A stretch of 50,857 bases of DNA from Nocardia ninae NBRC 108245 (GTDB taxonomy: Bacteria > Actinomycetota > Actinomycetes > Mycobacteriales > Mycobacteriaceae). The translations under genes were made by a program, and so were the position numbers. The DNA is taken from NCBI RefSeq assembly GCF_007990755.1, contig NZ_BJXA01000069.1, positions 1 through 50,857 of the forward strand. Reading direction: 5' to 3'. Below, one piece after another: positions 18,718 through 28,826 of this stretch (position 1 is the first letter of the stretch; each line of letters starts with the position of its first letter). The notes under the pieces were generated by a model. It did not search any database, was not told where the DNA came from, and was given only the letters and a program-made list of their open reading frames with translations.

Positions 18718-19485
18718 TTACTCCCCGGTGAGGCGGCGGCGGTCGCGTTCCTCGGCAGCGGCAGAAGCATTGCGGCGCTGCTCTTCAGCGGCCAGCTGCA
18801 CCGCGGTACGACTCCAGACCACACGAATCCAGTGGAACGTCAACACGATCGCGGCGATGGTGCCGAGGATCAGTCCGATGGCGGGGCCCGCGCCGTGGTA
18901 GTTGCCGATGCCGGGCGTCTGCCGGTGCCAGATGGAGAAGACGCCGAACACGCTGGTGATGGCGGTACCCGCGACGGCGATCCAGGCGAGGAACCAGCGG
19001 CGGGTCATCAGCGCCAGCATCGAGAAGCCGATGCCGAAGACCACGAGGAACCAGACGAAGATCCGCGACGGCAGCCCGATGTGCTCCAGCTGGGCGGCGT
19101 TGGTGCCGAGCAGCACGTCGAAGCCGCGCGCCCCGCCGGCGTGTGGCAGCACCAGCGAAAGCAACAGCACGAACACCGCGCCCGCGACCACCATGGCGCG
19201 CACACCGGGGTCGATCTCCCCGGCGATGCGACGTTCCACCGCGTCCAGTTCGTCGCGGAACTGTTCGAAGTTGCTGCTCTCGACCGAGTTCACTGAACCC
19301 TCGTTTCGTTCGGCTTGTTCGTGGTTCGCTGCACTGCCCGCGTCCACTGTGCCAGCATCGGGTTCGCGCGCCGCAGCCGACCCACTACCGTCGGTAGTAG
19401 GTTTCGTGTTCTTCGACTGCGCGGCCGGGTCCGGGGTGAAGTTCGCGCCCGATCCGTCGTTGTTGTCGCTCGGCTTCTCGCTCAC
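18718..19485 (-). CDS. Rv2732c-like membrane protein
   Basis: A 255-residue membrane protein of the conserved actinobacterial family next to miaB. The first 85 residues are a hydrophilic, low-complexity cytosolic tail. Four hydrophobic helices follow (AMVVAGAVFVLLLSLVL, IFVWFLVVFGIGFSMLAL, FLAWIAVAGTAITSVFG, AIGLILGTIAAIVLTF), then a charged C-terminal tail. The start was taken as the GTG at 19485, preceded by GAAGGGGC; a longer frame begins at 19521. Its function is unknown, and co-transcription with miaB is plausible. Confidence 0.82.
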   Translation of the reverse strand: MSEKPSDNNDGSGANFTPDPAAQSKNTKPTTDGSGSAAAREPDAGTVDAGSAANHEQAERNEGSVNSVESSNFEQFRDELDAVERRIAGEIDPGVRAMVVAGAVFVLLLSLVLPHAGGARGFDVLLGTNAAQLEHIGLPSRIFVWFLVVFGIGFSMLALMTRRWFLAWIAVAGTAITSVFGVFSIWHRQTPGIGNYHGAGPAIGLILGTIAAIVLTFHWIRVVWSRTAVQLAAEEQRRNASAAAEERDRRRLTGE

Positions 19486-19722
19486 GCCGCCCCTTCGCTG
19501 ACATTCGGTTCCGCCTCGCACGGTGCGCGACGGTGCCTGGCTCGCTCGCTGTTGTGCGCATCGTGTCCGGCGTGGCTATCGCCAAGCAATCCCACGGTGT
19601 CGGTGGGTGACCGGTTCACGACGCCGTGCTCTTTCAGCATGCGCGCCATACGGCCCGCTTGCCCACCGATCCGCCGCACCGGCGCTCGGTTTCGACGTCC
19701 GCGCCGCCACATACGTCGCGTT

Positions 19723-21282
19723 CTACGACCCGCAACCGGTCGAACAGCCCACGGCCGCAACCGGTTCCGGCGCGGGGGCGCCGATGCGGGGCAGTCCGAG
19801 GCCGACGCCGATGGGTTCGGTCTTCGGCGTGATGCCGCGTTCGTGCGCGTCACCGGCCGACGTGCGCCGATGCGACTTGATCGGCGCGTCGGCGATCAGG
19901 TGATGCGGTGCCGCCTCGGTGATGTCGACGGTCACGATGTCGCCGGGCCGGATCGACTCGGGAGTACCGCCGGGCCGGAAATGCACCAGCCTGCCGTCGC
20001 GGGCACGCCCGCTCATCCGTGCGGTGGCGGCGTTCTTCTTGCCCGCCCCGTCGGCCACGAGCAGTTCGACCTCCGTGCCGATCAGCGCCCGATTCGCGTC
20101 GAGCGAGACTTCCTCCTGCAACGCGATGAGCCGCTCATAGCGTTCCTGCACAACGGCTTTCGGCAACTGATCGGGCATGTCGGCCGCGGGGGTGCCCGGC
20201 CGCTTGGAGTACTGGAAGGTATACGCGCTGGTGAAGCGGGCCTGCCGGACCACGTCCAGGGTCTCCTGGAAGTCCTCCTCGGTCTCCCCCGGGAACCCGA
20301 CGATGATGTCGGTGGTGATCGCCGCGTGCGGCATGGCGGCCCGCACCTTCTCGATGATGCCCAGGTAGCGCGCCTTGCGGTAGGAGCGGCGCATCGCCTT
20401 GAGCACCTTGTCCGAGCCGGACTGCAGCGGCATGTGCAGCTGCGGGCAGATGTTCGGGGTTTCGGCCATCGCCTCGATGACGTCGTCGGTGAACTCGGCC
20501 GGGTGCGGCGAGGTGAACCGCACCCGCTCCAAGCCGTCGATGGTGCCGCAGGCGCGCAACAGCTTGGCAAACGCACCACGGTCGCGTGCTTCGTCCGGGT
20601 CGGCGAACGAGGCGCCGTAGGCGTTCACGTTCTGCCCGAGCAGCGTCACCTCGAGCACGCCCTGGTCGACCAGCGCCTGCACCTCGGCGAGCACGTCACC
20701 GGGGCGGCGGTCGACCTCCTTGCCGCGCAGCGCGGGCACGATGCAGAAGGTGCAGGTGTTGTTGCACCCCACCGAGATCGACACCCAGCCCGAGTACGCG
20801 GACTCGCGCTTGGCGGGCAGGCTCGACGGGAACGCCTCCAGCGATTCCAGGATCTCCACCTGCGCCTCGGCGTTGTGCCTGGCCCGCTCCAGCAGCACCG
20901 GCAGCGAGCCGATGTTGTGCGTGCCGAACACCACGTCCACCCACGGCGCTTTGCGCACCACGGTGCCGCGGTCCTTCTGCGCCAGGCAGCCGCCGACGGC
21001 GATCTGCATGCCGGGCTGGTCGGCCTTGATCGAGGCCAGGTGGCCGAGGGTGCCGTAGAGCTTGTTGTCGGCGTTCTCGCGCACCGCGCAGGTGTTGAGC
21101 ACGACGAGGTCGGCCGTCGCCCCCGGCGCGGCCTTCACGTACCCCGCGTCCTCCAGCAGCCCGGACAAGCGCTCGGAGTCGTGCACGTTCATCTGGCAGC
21201 CGAAGGTGCGGACCTCGTAGCTGCGCAGGCCCTCTATGGGCGGTTGGGCGGGTGCCAACACTGCCTGTCCGATCGAATCCAC
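19723..21282 (-). CDS. miaB: tRNA-2-methylthio-N6-dimethylallyladenosine synthase
   Basis: A radical SAM methylthiotransferase acting on the MiaA product at A37. It has 519 residues from the GTG at 21282. The N-terminal domain holds three cluster cysteines ([29 protein letters not shown]). The radical SAM motif is CNNTCTFC, and a TRAM domain runs to about [14 protein letters not shown]. It is followed by a tail of about 50 residues rich in Gly, Pro and Ala. Longer in-frame starts (21345, 21381) add residues that do not resemble the family. Confidence 0.95.
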   Translation of the reverse strand: MDSIGQAVLAPAQPPIEGLRSYEVRTFGCQMNVHDSERLSGLLEDAGYVKAAPGATADLVVLNTCAVRENADNKLYGTLGHLASIKADQPGMQIAVGGCLAQKDRGTVVRKAPWVDVVFGTHNIGSLPVLLERARHNAEAQVEILESLEAFPSSLPAKRESAYSGWVSISVGCNNTCTFCIVPALRGKEVDRRPGDVLAEVQALVDQGVLEVTLLGQNVNAYGASFADPDEARDRGAFAKLLRACGTIDGLERVRFTSPHPAEFTDDVIEAMAETPNICPQLHMPLQSGSDKVLKAMRRSYRKARYLGIIEKVRAAMPHAAITTDIIVGFPGETEEDFQETLDVVRQARFTSAYTFQYSKRPGTPAADMPDQLPKAVVQERYERLIALQEEVSLDANRALIGTEVELLVADGAGKKNAATARMSGRARDGRLVHFRPGGTPESIRPGDIVTVDITEAAPHHLIADAPIKSHRRTSAGDAHERGITPKTEPIGVGLGLPRIGAPAPEPVAAVGCSTGCGS

Positions 21283-21578
21283 GCGTCCAGGGTACGGGCA
21301 GGCCCGAATCGGACGACGTTCGGGCGACCCAAATTTCGGGGGCATCGGCACATTTTTTAACGGCACGTTTTTTGCTGGCACGGTCGCTCGGGGCCTAACG
21401 GCGCTAACACCTTCTGATCAGGCACGCTGCGCCTCCGACCGACCCTCCGACGGACCCGCTGACGCCTACTCGGACGAACCGGGCACCCGGGTTAACACGG
21501 CGTGTCGCCCCGGCGTGGCGGAACGGTGTGTCGCCGAAACTCGGGCAAATCCGGATTTTGCCTTTAAGGTCTTGGACC

Positions 21579-22382
21579 ATGACCGACGACGCCGCCGCGC
21601 CCGATACGACCGGGAACGCTTCAACCGGGGACGCCAGCGCCGCCAGCGTGCCGATGATCTCGATGCGCAACGTGCAAAAGCACTTCGGTGAACTGCACGT
21701 ACTGCGCGATATCGACCTGGAAGTCCCCAAAGGACAGGTAGTCATTGTTCTCGGGCCTTCGGGTTCCGGGAAGTCGACGCTGTGCCGCACCATCAACCGC
21801 CTCGAACCCATCGACTCCGGTGACATCGCCATCGACGGTGTCCCGCTCCCTGCCGAAGGCCGCGGCCTCGCCGCACTACGCGCCGACGTCGGCATGGTTT
21901 TCCAATCGTTCAACCTGTTCGCGCACAAGACGATCGTCGAGAACGTGATGCTCGCGCCGATCAAGGTTCGCAAGATCAAGAAGGAAGCGGCGCGCAAGCA
22001 CGCCATGGAACTGCTCGACCGGGTCGGCATCGCCAACCAGGCCGACAAGTACCCGGCCCAGCTGTCCGGTGGACAGCAGCAGCGCGTCGCCATCGCCCGC
22101 GCCCTGGCGATGAACCCGAAGGTAATGCTGTTCGACGAGCCGACCTCCGCGCTGGATCCCGAAATGGTCCAGGAGGTGCTCGACGTGATGGTCTCGCTGG
22201 CCAAGGACGGGATGACCATGCTGGTCGTCACCCACGAGATGGGCTTCGCCCGTCGCGCGGGCAACCGAGTCCTGTTCATGGCCGACGGCCAGGTGGTCGA
22301 GGACGCCGAACCCGAGGTGTTCTTCACCGCGCCGAAGTCCGACCGTGCCAAGGACTTCCTCGGCAAGATTCTGACCCACTGA
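21579..22382 (+). CDS. gluA: Glutamate-type amino-acid ABC transporter ATPase
   Basis: The ATPase of a polar-amino-acid uptake system, 267 residues. After an acidic N-terminal extension of about 27 residues come Walker [11 protein letters not shown]-loop [12 protein letters not shown], signature [15 protein letters not shown], Walker [17 protein letters not shown] and [10 protein letters not shown], all typical of the GlnQ/GluA group. It is first of four genes (ATPase, binding protein, two permeases) in the order of the corynebacterial and mycobacterial gluABCD operon. The start at 21579 has an AAGGT ribosome binding site. Substrate assignment rests on that gene order. Confidence 0.92.
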   Translation: MTDDAAAPDTTGNASTGDASAASVPMISMRNVQKHFGELHVLRDIDLEVPKGQVVIVLGPSGSGKSTLCRTINRLEPIDSGDIAIDGVPLPAEGRGLAALRADVGMVFQSFNLFAHKTIVENVMLAPIKVRKIKKEAARKHAMELLDRVGIANQADKYPAQLSGGQQQRVAIARALAMNPKVMLFDEPTSALDPEMVQEVLDVMVSLAKDGMTMLVVTHEMGFARRAGNRVLFMADGQVVEDAEPEVFFTAPKSDRAKDFLGKILTH

Positions 22383-22474
22383 AACGTAGAGATCGACCGC
22401 TGGCCCGTGCCGAACCGATGGACGGCCTAGTCCAAACGTCCACGGCCAGCAAACCCATGAGAGAAGGAAACTCG

Positions 22475-23311
22475 ATGAGGATCAACCGTGCCCTGCGACT
22501 CGGTGTCGGTGCGATCGCACTGACACTCGCCGCCGCGACCGCCACCGCGTGTGGCGGCGGTGAGACCAAGTCCGCCCTGGATAACGCCAAGGACGGCAAG
22601 CTCACCATCGGCATCAAGTTCGACCAGCCGGGCCTGGGCCTGCGCAACAAGGACGGCTCCTACAGCGGCTTCGACGTCGAGATCGGCAAGCTGGTCGCGG
22701 AGAAGCTCGGCGTGAAGGCCGACGGCATCACCTGGAAGGAATCCCCGTCCGGCCAGCGCGAGACGCTGATCGAGAACGGGCAGGTCGACTACATCGTGGC
22801 CACCTACTCGATCAACGACGCGCGCAAGCAGAAGGTCGACTTCGGCGGCCCGTACTACATCGCGGGCCAGTCGCTGCTGGTGCGCGCCGACAACACCGAC
22901 ATCACCGGCCCGGACAGCCTCAAGGGCAAGAAGGTCTGCTCGGTGAAGGGCTCCACGCCCGCGCAGAACATCGAGAAGAACTTCAAGGACACCCAGCTGC
23001 AGACCAACGACACCTACTCGCTGTGCCTCGAGGGCCTGCGCGCCGGTTCGTGGGACGCGGTGACCACCGATGACATCATCCTGGCCGGTTACGCCGCCCA
23101 GAGCACCGGTGCGTTCAAGGTCGTCGGCAAGCCGTTCACCACGGAGAACTACGGCATCGGCCTGAAGAAGGGCGACAAGGAGCTCCGCGACAAGGTGAAC
23201 GACGCGATCGAGGCGATCATCGCCGACGGTTCCTGGAAGAAGGCGTTCGACTCGACCGTCGGCATCTCCGGGTACCAGGCGCCGGAGCCGCCGAAGGTCA
23301 ACCGGTACTGA
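22475..23311 (+). CDS. gluB: Amino-acid ABC transporter binding lipoprotein
   Basis: The extracytoplasmic solute receptor, 278 residues. The signal peptide ends at a lipobox-like TATAC, leaving Cys26 for lipid anchoring. The mature part has the family-3 receptor pattern: KLTIGIKFDQPGLG, SGFDVEIGKLVAEKLG, DYIVATYSINDARK and VCSVKGSTPAQNI. A GAGAAGGA ribosome binding site precedes the ATG at 22475. The expected ligand is glutamate or a related acidic/polar amino acid. Confidence 0.92.
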   Translation: MRINRALRLGVGAIALTLAAATATACGGGETKSALDNAKDGKLTIGIKFDQPGLGLRNKDGSYSGFDVEIGKLVAEKLGVKADGITWKESPSGQRETLIENGQVDYIVATYSINDARKQKVDFGGPYYIAGQSLLVRADNTDITGPDSLKGKKVCSVKGSTPAQNIEKNFKDTQLQTNDTYSLCLEGLRAGSWDAVTTDDIILAGYAAQSTGAFKVVGKPFTTENYGIGLKKGDKELRDKVNDAIEAIIADGSWKKAFDSTVGISGYQAPEPPKVNRY

Positions 23312-23325
23312 GTTCTTCCCTCGCA

Positions 23326-23358
23326 CGGGTGGCCTGACCGCGCCGGTTGGGCCACCCG
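23326..23358 (+). promoter_or_regulatory. Intercistronic hairpin between gluB and gluC
   Basis: A perfect 9-bp stem, CGGGTGGCC at 23326-23334 and GGCCACCCG at 23350-23358, in the only sizeable gap of the operon. Hairpins here commonly protect the binding-protein message or partly terminate, giving more receptor than permease. The stem is seen; the role is inferred. Confidence 0.65.
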
Positions 23359-23406
23359 CCGCACATCCCCTGACAATCGAGACCCGATGGGAGGGACACG
23401 TTCGCC

Positions 23407-24087
23407 GTGTTCGACCTGATCTCGAGGTATGACGATCAAATCCTCGACGCCTTCTGGGTGACCATCAAACTGACCGTTCTGTCCGCGGTCGGTGCGCTGA
23501 TCCTGGGCACTTTCGTCGCCGCGCTGCGCGTGTCCCCAGTACCGATCGCCCGCGCGGTCGGCACCGCCTACGTCACCATTTTCCGTAACACTCCGCTCAC
23601 GCTGATCATCATCTTCATGTCGCTCGGCCTGTACACCACGATGGGCTGGAACCTCGCGGGTGAGGGACCGAATTCCGTGGCGGACAACAACTTCCGCTAC
23701 GCCATTCTCGGATTCAGCATCTACACCGGCGCTTTCGTCTGTGAGTCGCTGCGCTCCGGCATCAATACTGTGGCGATGGGACAGTCGGAGGCGGGCCGTT
23801 CCCTCGGCCTGACCTTCGCCCAGAACCTGCGATTGATCGTGCTGCCGCAGGCCTTCCGGGCGGTCATCGCCCCGATGGGCAGCGTGCTGATCGCACTGAC
23901 CAAGAACACCACCATCGCCTCCGCCATCGGCGTGGTCGAAGCCGCCACCCTCATGGCGAACATCAACGAGAACGAGGCAGCGGTGGTTGCCGTGGGTGCC
24001 ATCTTCGCGCTCGGCTTCGTCATCCTGACCCTGCCGACCGGGCTGCTCTTCGGCTGGCTCGCCAAACGATTCGAGGTGGCCCGATGA
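23407..24087 (+). CDS. gluC: Amino-acid ABC transporter permease
   Basis: A 226-residue permease of the HisM/GluC type with about five membrane helices. The EAA loop that docks the ATPase reads GQSEAGRSLGLTFAQNLRLI, followed by VLPQAFRAVIAP. GTG start at 23407. Its stop overlaps the next start (ATGA at 24084). Confidence 0.92.
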   Translation: MFDLISRYDDQILDAFWVTIKLTVLSAVGALILGTFVAALRVSPVPIARAVGTAYVTIFRNTPLTLIIIFMSLGLYTTMGWNLAGEGPNSVADNNFRYAILGFSIYTGAFVCESLRSGINTVAMGQSEAGRSLGLTFAQNLRLIVLPQAFRAVIAPMGSVLIALTKNTTIASAIGVVEAATLMANINENEAAVVAVGAIFALGFVILTLPTGLLFGWLAKRFEVAR

Positions 24088-24974
24088 CCACTGCGCCTTC
24101 GGTTCTCTTCGATGCGCCCGGCCCCAAGGGCCGGATCCGGCACCACATCTACTCGGTTGTCGTCATCGTCGCCGTCGCGGCCTTCCTCTGGGTGCTGTAC
24201 AGCGGCTTCGCCGACAAGGGACAGTTCACGGCGGAGAAGTGGAAGCCGTTCGTCGACCTCGAGGTCTGGGAGACCTACCTGCTCCCCGGCTTGAAGGGCA
24301 CGGTCGTCGCCGCGCTGCTGTCGATCGTGTTCGCTCTGCTGATCGGCATGATCTTCGGCATCCTGCGGCTGTCCGAGCACCGGGTGATCCGCTGGGTGGC
24401 CGGCGCGGTGGTCGAGGTCTCGCGGGCCATCCCCGTGCTGATCCTGATGATCTTCCTGTTCGCCCTGTTCTCCCAGAACAAGGTGTTCAAGGTCGATGAT
24501 CTGGCGCTGGCCGCCGTGGTGATCGCACTGACCGTGTACAACGGCTCGGTCATCGCCGAGATCGTCCGCGCGGGCATCCTCTCGCTGCCCAAGGGACAGA
24601 CCGAGGCGGCGGTCGCGCTCGGCATGCGCAAGAACCAGCTGATGCGGTTGATCCTGCTGCCGCAGGCGATTACCGCCATGCTGCCCGCGCTGGTCTCGCA
24701 GATGGTTGTCGCGCTGAAGGACTCGGCGCTCGGCTACCAGATCACCTACACCGAGATCGTGCGCTCCGGCCAGCAACTCGGTGCGGCGGAACAGAACACG
24801 GTGCCCTCGCTCATCGTGATCGCCATCGTCATGATCATCCTGAACAGCGCGTTGACCATCTTCGCGACCAAGCTGGAGAAGAAGTTGCGCTCCCGCAAGA
24901 AGGGCAAGGCGGTCCTCACGGCCGACTCGATCATCACCGATGCCGCACCCGGGATGGATCTCACCAAGAAGTAA
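24084..24974 (+). CDS. gluD: Amino-acid ABC transporter permease
   Basis: The second permease, 296 residues, with a longer hydrophilic N-terminus and C-terminus than gluC. The EAA loop is GQTEAAVALGMRKNQLMRLI, followed by LLPQAITAMLPA. It pairs with gluC to form the heterodimeric channel and is translationally coupled to it by the ATGA overlap. The lysine/arginine-rich tail (KLRSRKKGK) is on the cytosolic side. Confidence 0.92.
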   Translation: MTTAPSVLFDAPGPKGRIRHHIYSVVVIVAVAAFLWVLYSGFADKGQFTAEKWKPFVDLEVWETYLLPGLKGTVVAALLSIVFALLIGMIFGILRLSEHRVIRWVAGAVVEVSRAIPVLILMIFLFALFSQNKVFKVDDLALAAVVIALTVYNGSVIAEIVRAGILSLPKGQTEAAVALGMRKNQLMRLILLPQAITAMLPALVSQMVVALKDSALGYQITYTEIVRSGQQLGAAEQNTVPSLIVIAIVMIILNSALTIFATKLEKKLRSRKKGKAVLTADSIITDAAPGMDLTKK

Positions 24975-25001
24975 CTGTTCGACTTTCGAACGCAACGCGA
25001 T

Positions 25002-25046
25002 ACGGCGGTGCGCTGGATGCGGTAATCCGCTCCGGTGCACCGCCGT
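25002..25046 (+). terminator. Hairpin after the glu operon
   Basis: ACGGCGGTGC at 25002-25011 pairs with GCACCGCCGT at 25037-25046, enclosing a smaller GGAT/ATCC stem. It lies 28 bases after the gluD stop. There is no clear U-tract. Confidence 0.6.
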
Positions 25047-25064
25047 TCGCGTGCCGGCGGCAGC

Positions 25065-25165
25065 GGGTGTTGCGCCCGAAGTTCGCCGACGCACGCCGGC
25101 GGGCGGCATCGGTGTTGCGTCCGAGAGCACCGACGCGCAGGCCGGGCCTCTTCGGGGTTGCGTGC
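25065..25165. repeat. Short degenerate direct repeats
   Basis: The word GGTGTTGCG or close variants recurs at 25066, 25111 and 25154, about 45 bp apart. The first two are followed by C/T-CCGA and then a CGACGC block. Non-coding, between gluD and the peptidase gene. Confidence 0.45.
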
Positions 25166-25222
25166 GCAACGAGGACGTCCGGCGCAGCGAATTAGTCGGA
25201 GGGGCCGACTACGATCGCGTTC

Positions 25223-27478
25223 GTGCGAGTAGGGCGACGGATCTCCGGTTTTCTGGCGTTTGCTGTCCTGCTGGCCATGGTGGTGCTGACGGCGTGGGAG
25301 CAGCAGCCGCGCGGGCATCGGCCGGAGTCGGCGCCCGCGGATGTTTTCAGTGCTGAGCGCGCGTTTCGGGTGGTCGCGGAGATCGCGCGACAGCCGCATC
25401 CGATCGGCACGGCCGAGCACGCTCGGGTGCGCGACCATCTCGTGGCGGAGCTGCGGAATCTCGGGCTGGAAACCGAGCTCCAAGAGGGGATCGGTAAGTA
25501 TCCGACCACGTTCCAGCGGGACGTGCTCGGGATGGGGCGGATCGCCAATATCGTTGCCAGGCTGCCCGGCACGAATTCGACCGGAACTGTTTTCCTGACC
25601 GCGCACTACGATTCCGTGGCCTCCGGACCTGGCGCGAACGACGACGGGGTCGGCGTGGCCGCGGTGCTGGAGGATGTTCGCGCGTTGCGTGCGAGTGGCG
25701 CCGCATTACGCAACGACGTGGTCGTGCTGCTGACCGACGCCGAGGAGACCGGTCTGCTGGGCGCGGAAGCGTTCGTCACCGCAGGCAAGGACGGCCGCGA
25801 CACGGGTGTGGTGATCAATCACGAGGCGCGCGGTGCGGGCGGCCCGGTGTTGTTGTGGCGGACCACCCACCCCGATGGCGCGCTGATCCGCGCTGTCCAG
25901 CGGGTCGCGCCGTATCCGAACACCGACTCGCTGTCCACCACGCTGGCCGGTGCGCAGACCTCGAGCAACACCGACTTCGCCGCCTTCGAGCCCGGCGGAT
26001 TGCGGGTGCTGGACTGGGCCTTCGCCGGTCACAGCGCCTACTACCACAGCCCTGTCGACGATCCGGCGCACGTGGATCTGGCCACGGTGCAGCAGATGGG
26101 CGACAACAGCCTCGCGCTGGCCCGGGAGTTCGGCGACAAGGACCTCACCGTCACCGACGACACCGATCGCTCGTTCTTCCAGTTGCCGTTCGGGGTGCTG
26201 GTGGTACTGCCGTTCTGGGTGATGATCACGCTCGCCGTGGCCACCGTCCTTGCCGTGGCCTGGCTCAGCAGGCAACTCCGGCGGGCCGGGGAGACCAGTC
26301 TGCGGCGGATATTCGGTGCCGCCGCAACGGCTTTCGTCGCGGCACCGCTCGCGACGGGTGCGGTATACGGGCTGTGGGAAGTGCTGAAGGTTATCCGGCC
26401 CGAGTACCGCCCGCTGTTCGTCGACCCGTACCGACCCGAGTTCTACTACGTGGCGATTCTCGCGCTGTCCGTCGCGGTGCTCGCCGCCTGGTTCGTGATC
26501 GCACGGCGACTGTTCGGTGCCATGGCCGCCGCGGCCGGGCTGCTGTGCTGCCTGGCCATCCTCGGTCTGGCGCTCGCGATCCTCGCTCCCGCGACCGCGC
26601 ACGTGCTGGTCGTGCCCACCTGCGCCGCAGCCGTGGGAGTGGCGGCTACCTTCGTGGTGCCGGAGCGGTGGCGGTTGCCGGTCTTGACCGTCCTGCTCGT
26701 GCCCACGGCGATATTTCTCGGCAGCGCAACGTGGCCCGTGCTGCAAACCGGTATCACTACGGCCCCGTTCCTGGTCGCGCCCGCAGTGGTGCTGCTCGGT
26801 GGCCTGCTCATGCTGACGCTCACCCAGGCGTGGCCTGCCCGGCACGGCTGGGCCATCCCGTCGACCGCGGTCGTGCTCGCCATCGCCCTCGCCGCCGCGG
26901 GTCTGGCGGTCGACCGCTTCGATGACAACCATCCGATGTCGTCCCAGCTCATCTACGCGCTCGACGCCGACCGGAACGAGGCGCGGTGGCTCTCCCGCGA
27001 AGCCCCCGATCGCTGGACCCGCGACCTCGTCGACACCACCGCACCCACCGAGCGGTTCGCCGAGCTCTGGCCCACCGCCGTAGCGAGCGGCCCGGCACCG
27101 GCAGAGGCACTCTCCCCGCCGACCGCCGAAACCCTCTCCGACACCACCGAATCGGGGCAGCGCACGGTCCATCTGCGCCTGCGCTCCACCCGCGATGCCA
27201 CCAGCATCGCCCTGCGTTATGACACCCCGCCCATCTCGATGCGGGTCGCAGGCCGTGAAGTGACTCCACTGCCCGAAACGGGCTTCCTGTTTCACGCGCC
27301 CGGACCCGACGGTATCGACGTGCAGCTGGTCGTCCCCGCCGGTCCCTTCCCACTCCAACTGGTCGACTACACATGGCTTCCCGACTCCCGCCTGCAGTCC
27401 TATCGAAATCCCCCGAAAGACATCTACTTCCGGCAGGACAGCGCGGGCGCCGTCTTCACCACCGTCCCCGGGCTATGA
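25223..27478 (+). CDS. M28-family membrane metallopeptidase
   Basis: A 751-residue protein related to the vacuolar/ER membrane peptidases of family M28. A single hydrophobic N-terminal helix (8-24) leads to a di-zinc peptidase domain outside the cell. Likely ligands are His128 in TAHYDS, Asp140 in GANDDGVG, Glu174/175 in TDAEETG, and the later HSPVDD histidine. After about residue 315, eight or so membrane helices follow, then a beta-rich C-terminal domain of about 180 residues. It probably trims peptides or proteins at the cell surface; the substrate is unknown. It starts with GTG and overlaps the convergent XRE gene by six bases. Confidence 0.9.
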   Translation: MRVGRRISGFLAFAVLLAMVVLTAWEQQPRGHRPESAPADVFSAERAFRVVAEIARQPHPIGTAEHARVRDHLVAELRNLGLETELQEGIGKYPTTFQRDVLGMGRIANIVARLPGTNSTGTVFLTAHYDSVASGPGANDDGVGVAAVLEDVRALRASGAALRNDVVVLLTDAEETGLLGAEAFVTAGKDGRDTGVVINHEARGAGGPVLLWRTTHPDGALIRAVQRVAPYPNTDSLSTTLAGAQTSSNTDFAAFEPGGLRVLDWAFAGHSAYYHSPVDDPAHVDLATVQQMGDNSLALAREFGDKDLTVTDDTDRSFFQLPFGVLVVLPFWVMITLAVATVLAVAWLSRQLRRAGETSLRRIFGAAATAFVAAPLATGAVYGLWEVLKVIRPEYRPLFVDPYRPEFYYVAILALSVAVLAAWFVIARRLFGAMAAAAGLLCCLAILGLALAILAPATAHVLVVPTCAAAVGVAATFVVPERWRLPVLTVLLVPTAIFLGSATWPVLQTGITTAPFLVAPAVVLLGGLLMLTLTQAWPARHGWAIPSTAVVLAIALAAAGLAVDRFDDNHPMSSQLIYALDADRNEARWLSREAPDRWTRDLVDTTAPTERFAELWPTAVASGPAPAEALSPPTAETLSDTTESGQRTVHLRLRSTRDATSIALRYDTPPISMRVAGREVTPLPETGFLFHAPGPDGIDVQLVVPAGPFPLQLVDYTWLPDSRLQSYRNPPKDIYFRQDSAGAVFTTVPGL

Positions 27479-28327
27479 GTCCAACTCGCTGAGCACCTGC
27501 AAGATGAGGCCGCGCGCGTCGCGGCCGTACACGGCCGCACCTTTGAGGACCTCGAACATGCGGGCATACATGGCGCACTCGGCGGGCTGGGTGACCTGAA
27601 TGCCCGCGGTCGGTGTCTCGAGCGCGACCATGGCGTCGTCGAAAATCCAGAACCCGGTGGAAGCGACGGCCTCCCGTTCGGTCATCAGCGGGATGATGCC
27701 GAGCGAGATGTTGGGCATCGACATCAGCTCCAGCAGCCGGCCCAGTTGTCCCGCTTGCACCTCCGCCGTGCCGAACCAGGTGCGCAGCGCCTGCTCCTCG
27801 AGTACGGCCACGAATCGCTTTCCGCCACGGTGCAGGACGCGCTGGCGTTCCATGCGTACGGCCACCGCTTCGTCGAGGTCGTTGGGGGTGTCGAGAAAGC
27901 GGATCCAGAACGACAGCATGGCGGCGGTGTACTCCGCGGTTTGGAACAGGCCGGGGATGACGTTGTGCTCGTAGATCCGGAACACCTTCGTCGCCTGGTA
28001 GCGCTCGGGGGTGTGGGCACCGAGGACCCGCTTCATGCCCGCCCGGCTCTGCCGCCGGAACTCCAGATAGGCCGAGTCGACCGCGCGCAGCGTCGCGACC
28101 AAGTCGAGCTCCTGATCGACGGCGGCGCACACTCGGCACCAGGCCCGGATGTCCCGATCGGTCGGGAATTGAACGCCGTTCTCTATCTTGGACACCCGGG
28201 TGAAGTGCTGGCCGGTCTCCGCCCCCAGCTGCCGGATGGTGATCCCCGCGGCTTTGCGGATCTCTCGCAGCCGATTGCCGAGCGCCCGTCGGGCCTCCTG
28301 CGCGGAATTAGCTGGGCCGGTAGTCAC
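27473..28327 (-). CDS. XRE-family regulator with DUF5753 domain
   Basis: A 284-residue regulator. The helix-turn-helix at about 15-65 reads LREIRKAAGITIRQLGAETG ... VSKIENG. The remaining 200 residues match DUF5753, with VIPGLFQTAEYTAAML and RTWFGTAEVQAGQL. Actinomycetes hold many such regulators, usually with a small DUF397 or DUF6879 partner that modulates them. Here its GTG start overlaps the DUF6879 gene by 20 bases, so the two are coupled. The target is unknown. Confidence 0.9.
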   Translation of the reverse strand: MTTGPANSAQEARRALGNRLREIRKAAGITIRQLGAETGQHFTRVSKIENGVQFPTDRDIRAWCRVCAAVDQELDLVATLRAVDSAYLEFRRQSRAGMKRVLGAHTPERYQATKVFRIYEHNVIPGLFQTAEYTAAMLSFWIRFLDTPNDLDEAVAVRMERQRVLHRGGKRFVAVLEEQALRTWFGTAEVQAGQLGRLLELMSMPNISLGIIPLMTEREAVASTGFWIFDDAMVALETPTAGIQVTQPAECAMYARMFEVLKGAAVYGRDARGLILQVLSELDS

Positions 28328-28826
28328 GGTGCGGTATGGACAGCCGCCACACGGCCTCGAAGGCGTTGCGGCAGAGCTGAATATCGTGCGGATCGCGGGA
28401 GGTGACCTGGTCGGTGGCCACGCCGCTGCCCGCGTAGTGGAGGAAGATCACGAGTCGGTTGTCGAGGAGATAGAAGTCGTTGCCCGGGATGGCCACCGAG
28501 GACATCAGTCGCCGAGGCACCCAGCGGATATCCTCGCCGGCCTCGACCATCGGGCCTGCGATGCTGTTGGACCAGCGCTGGTACTCGCTCAGCGGTTCCG
28601 ACACGATTCTGGCCCGGCGGACCGAGCGGCCTGCGGCCACATGGTCGCGGACCGTTTCGCACCAGCCTTGTAGCCAGGCCAGATCATCGAGTTCCCCGGC
28701 TGTCCACTGTGCGAGGTGCGGTAGCTCGGCCGCCGTTCGATAAGTATCCCGTGTCTCCAAATGCACTGATTCAACAACGAACTCGCCTAGTAGCCGCTCG
28801 AACTCTTCATAGGCTATCGATGCCAC
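28308..28826 (-). CDS. DUF6879 family protein
   Basis: A 172-residue soluble protein with the pattern seen beside XRE/DUF5753 regulators: EFERLLGEFVVESVHLETRD, then EWQRW-like SEYQRWSNSIAGPMVEAGED and GNDFYLLDNRLVIFLHY. This family is common in Streptomyces and Nocardia and is thought to be a partner of the regulator; no activity is established. It overlaps both neighbouring genes by 20 bases, forming a tight three-gene unit. Confidence 0.82.
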   Translation of the reverse strand: MASIAYEEFERLLGEFVVESVHLETRDTYRTAAELPHLAQWTAGELDDLAWLQGWCETVRDHVAAGRSVRRARIVSEPLSEYQRWSNSIAGPMVEAGEDIRWVPRRLMSSVAIPGNDFYLLDNRLVIFLHYAGSGVATDQVTSRDPHDIQLCRNAFEAVWRLSIPHRDYRPS

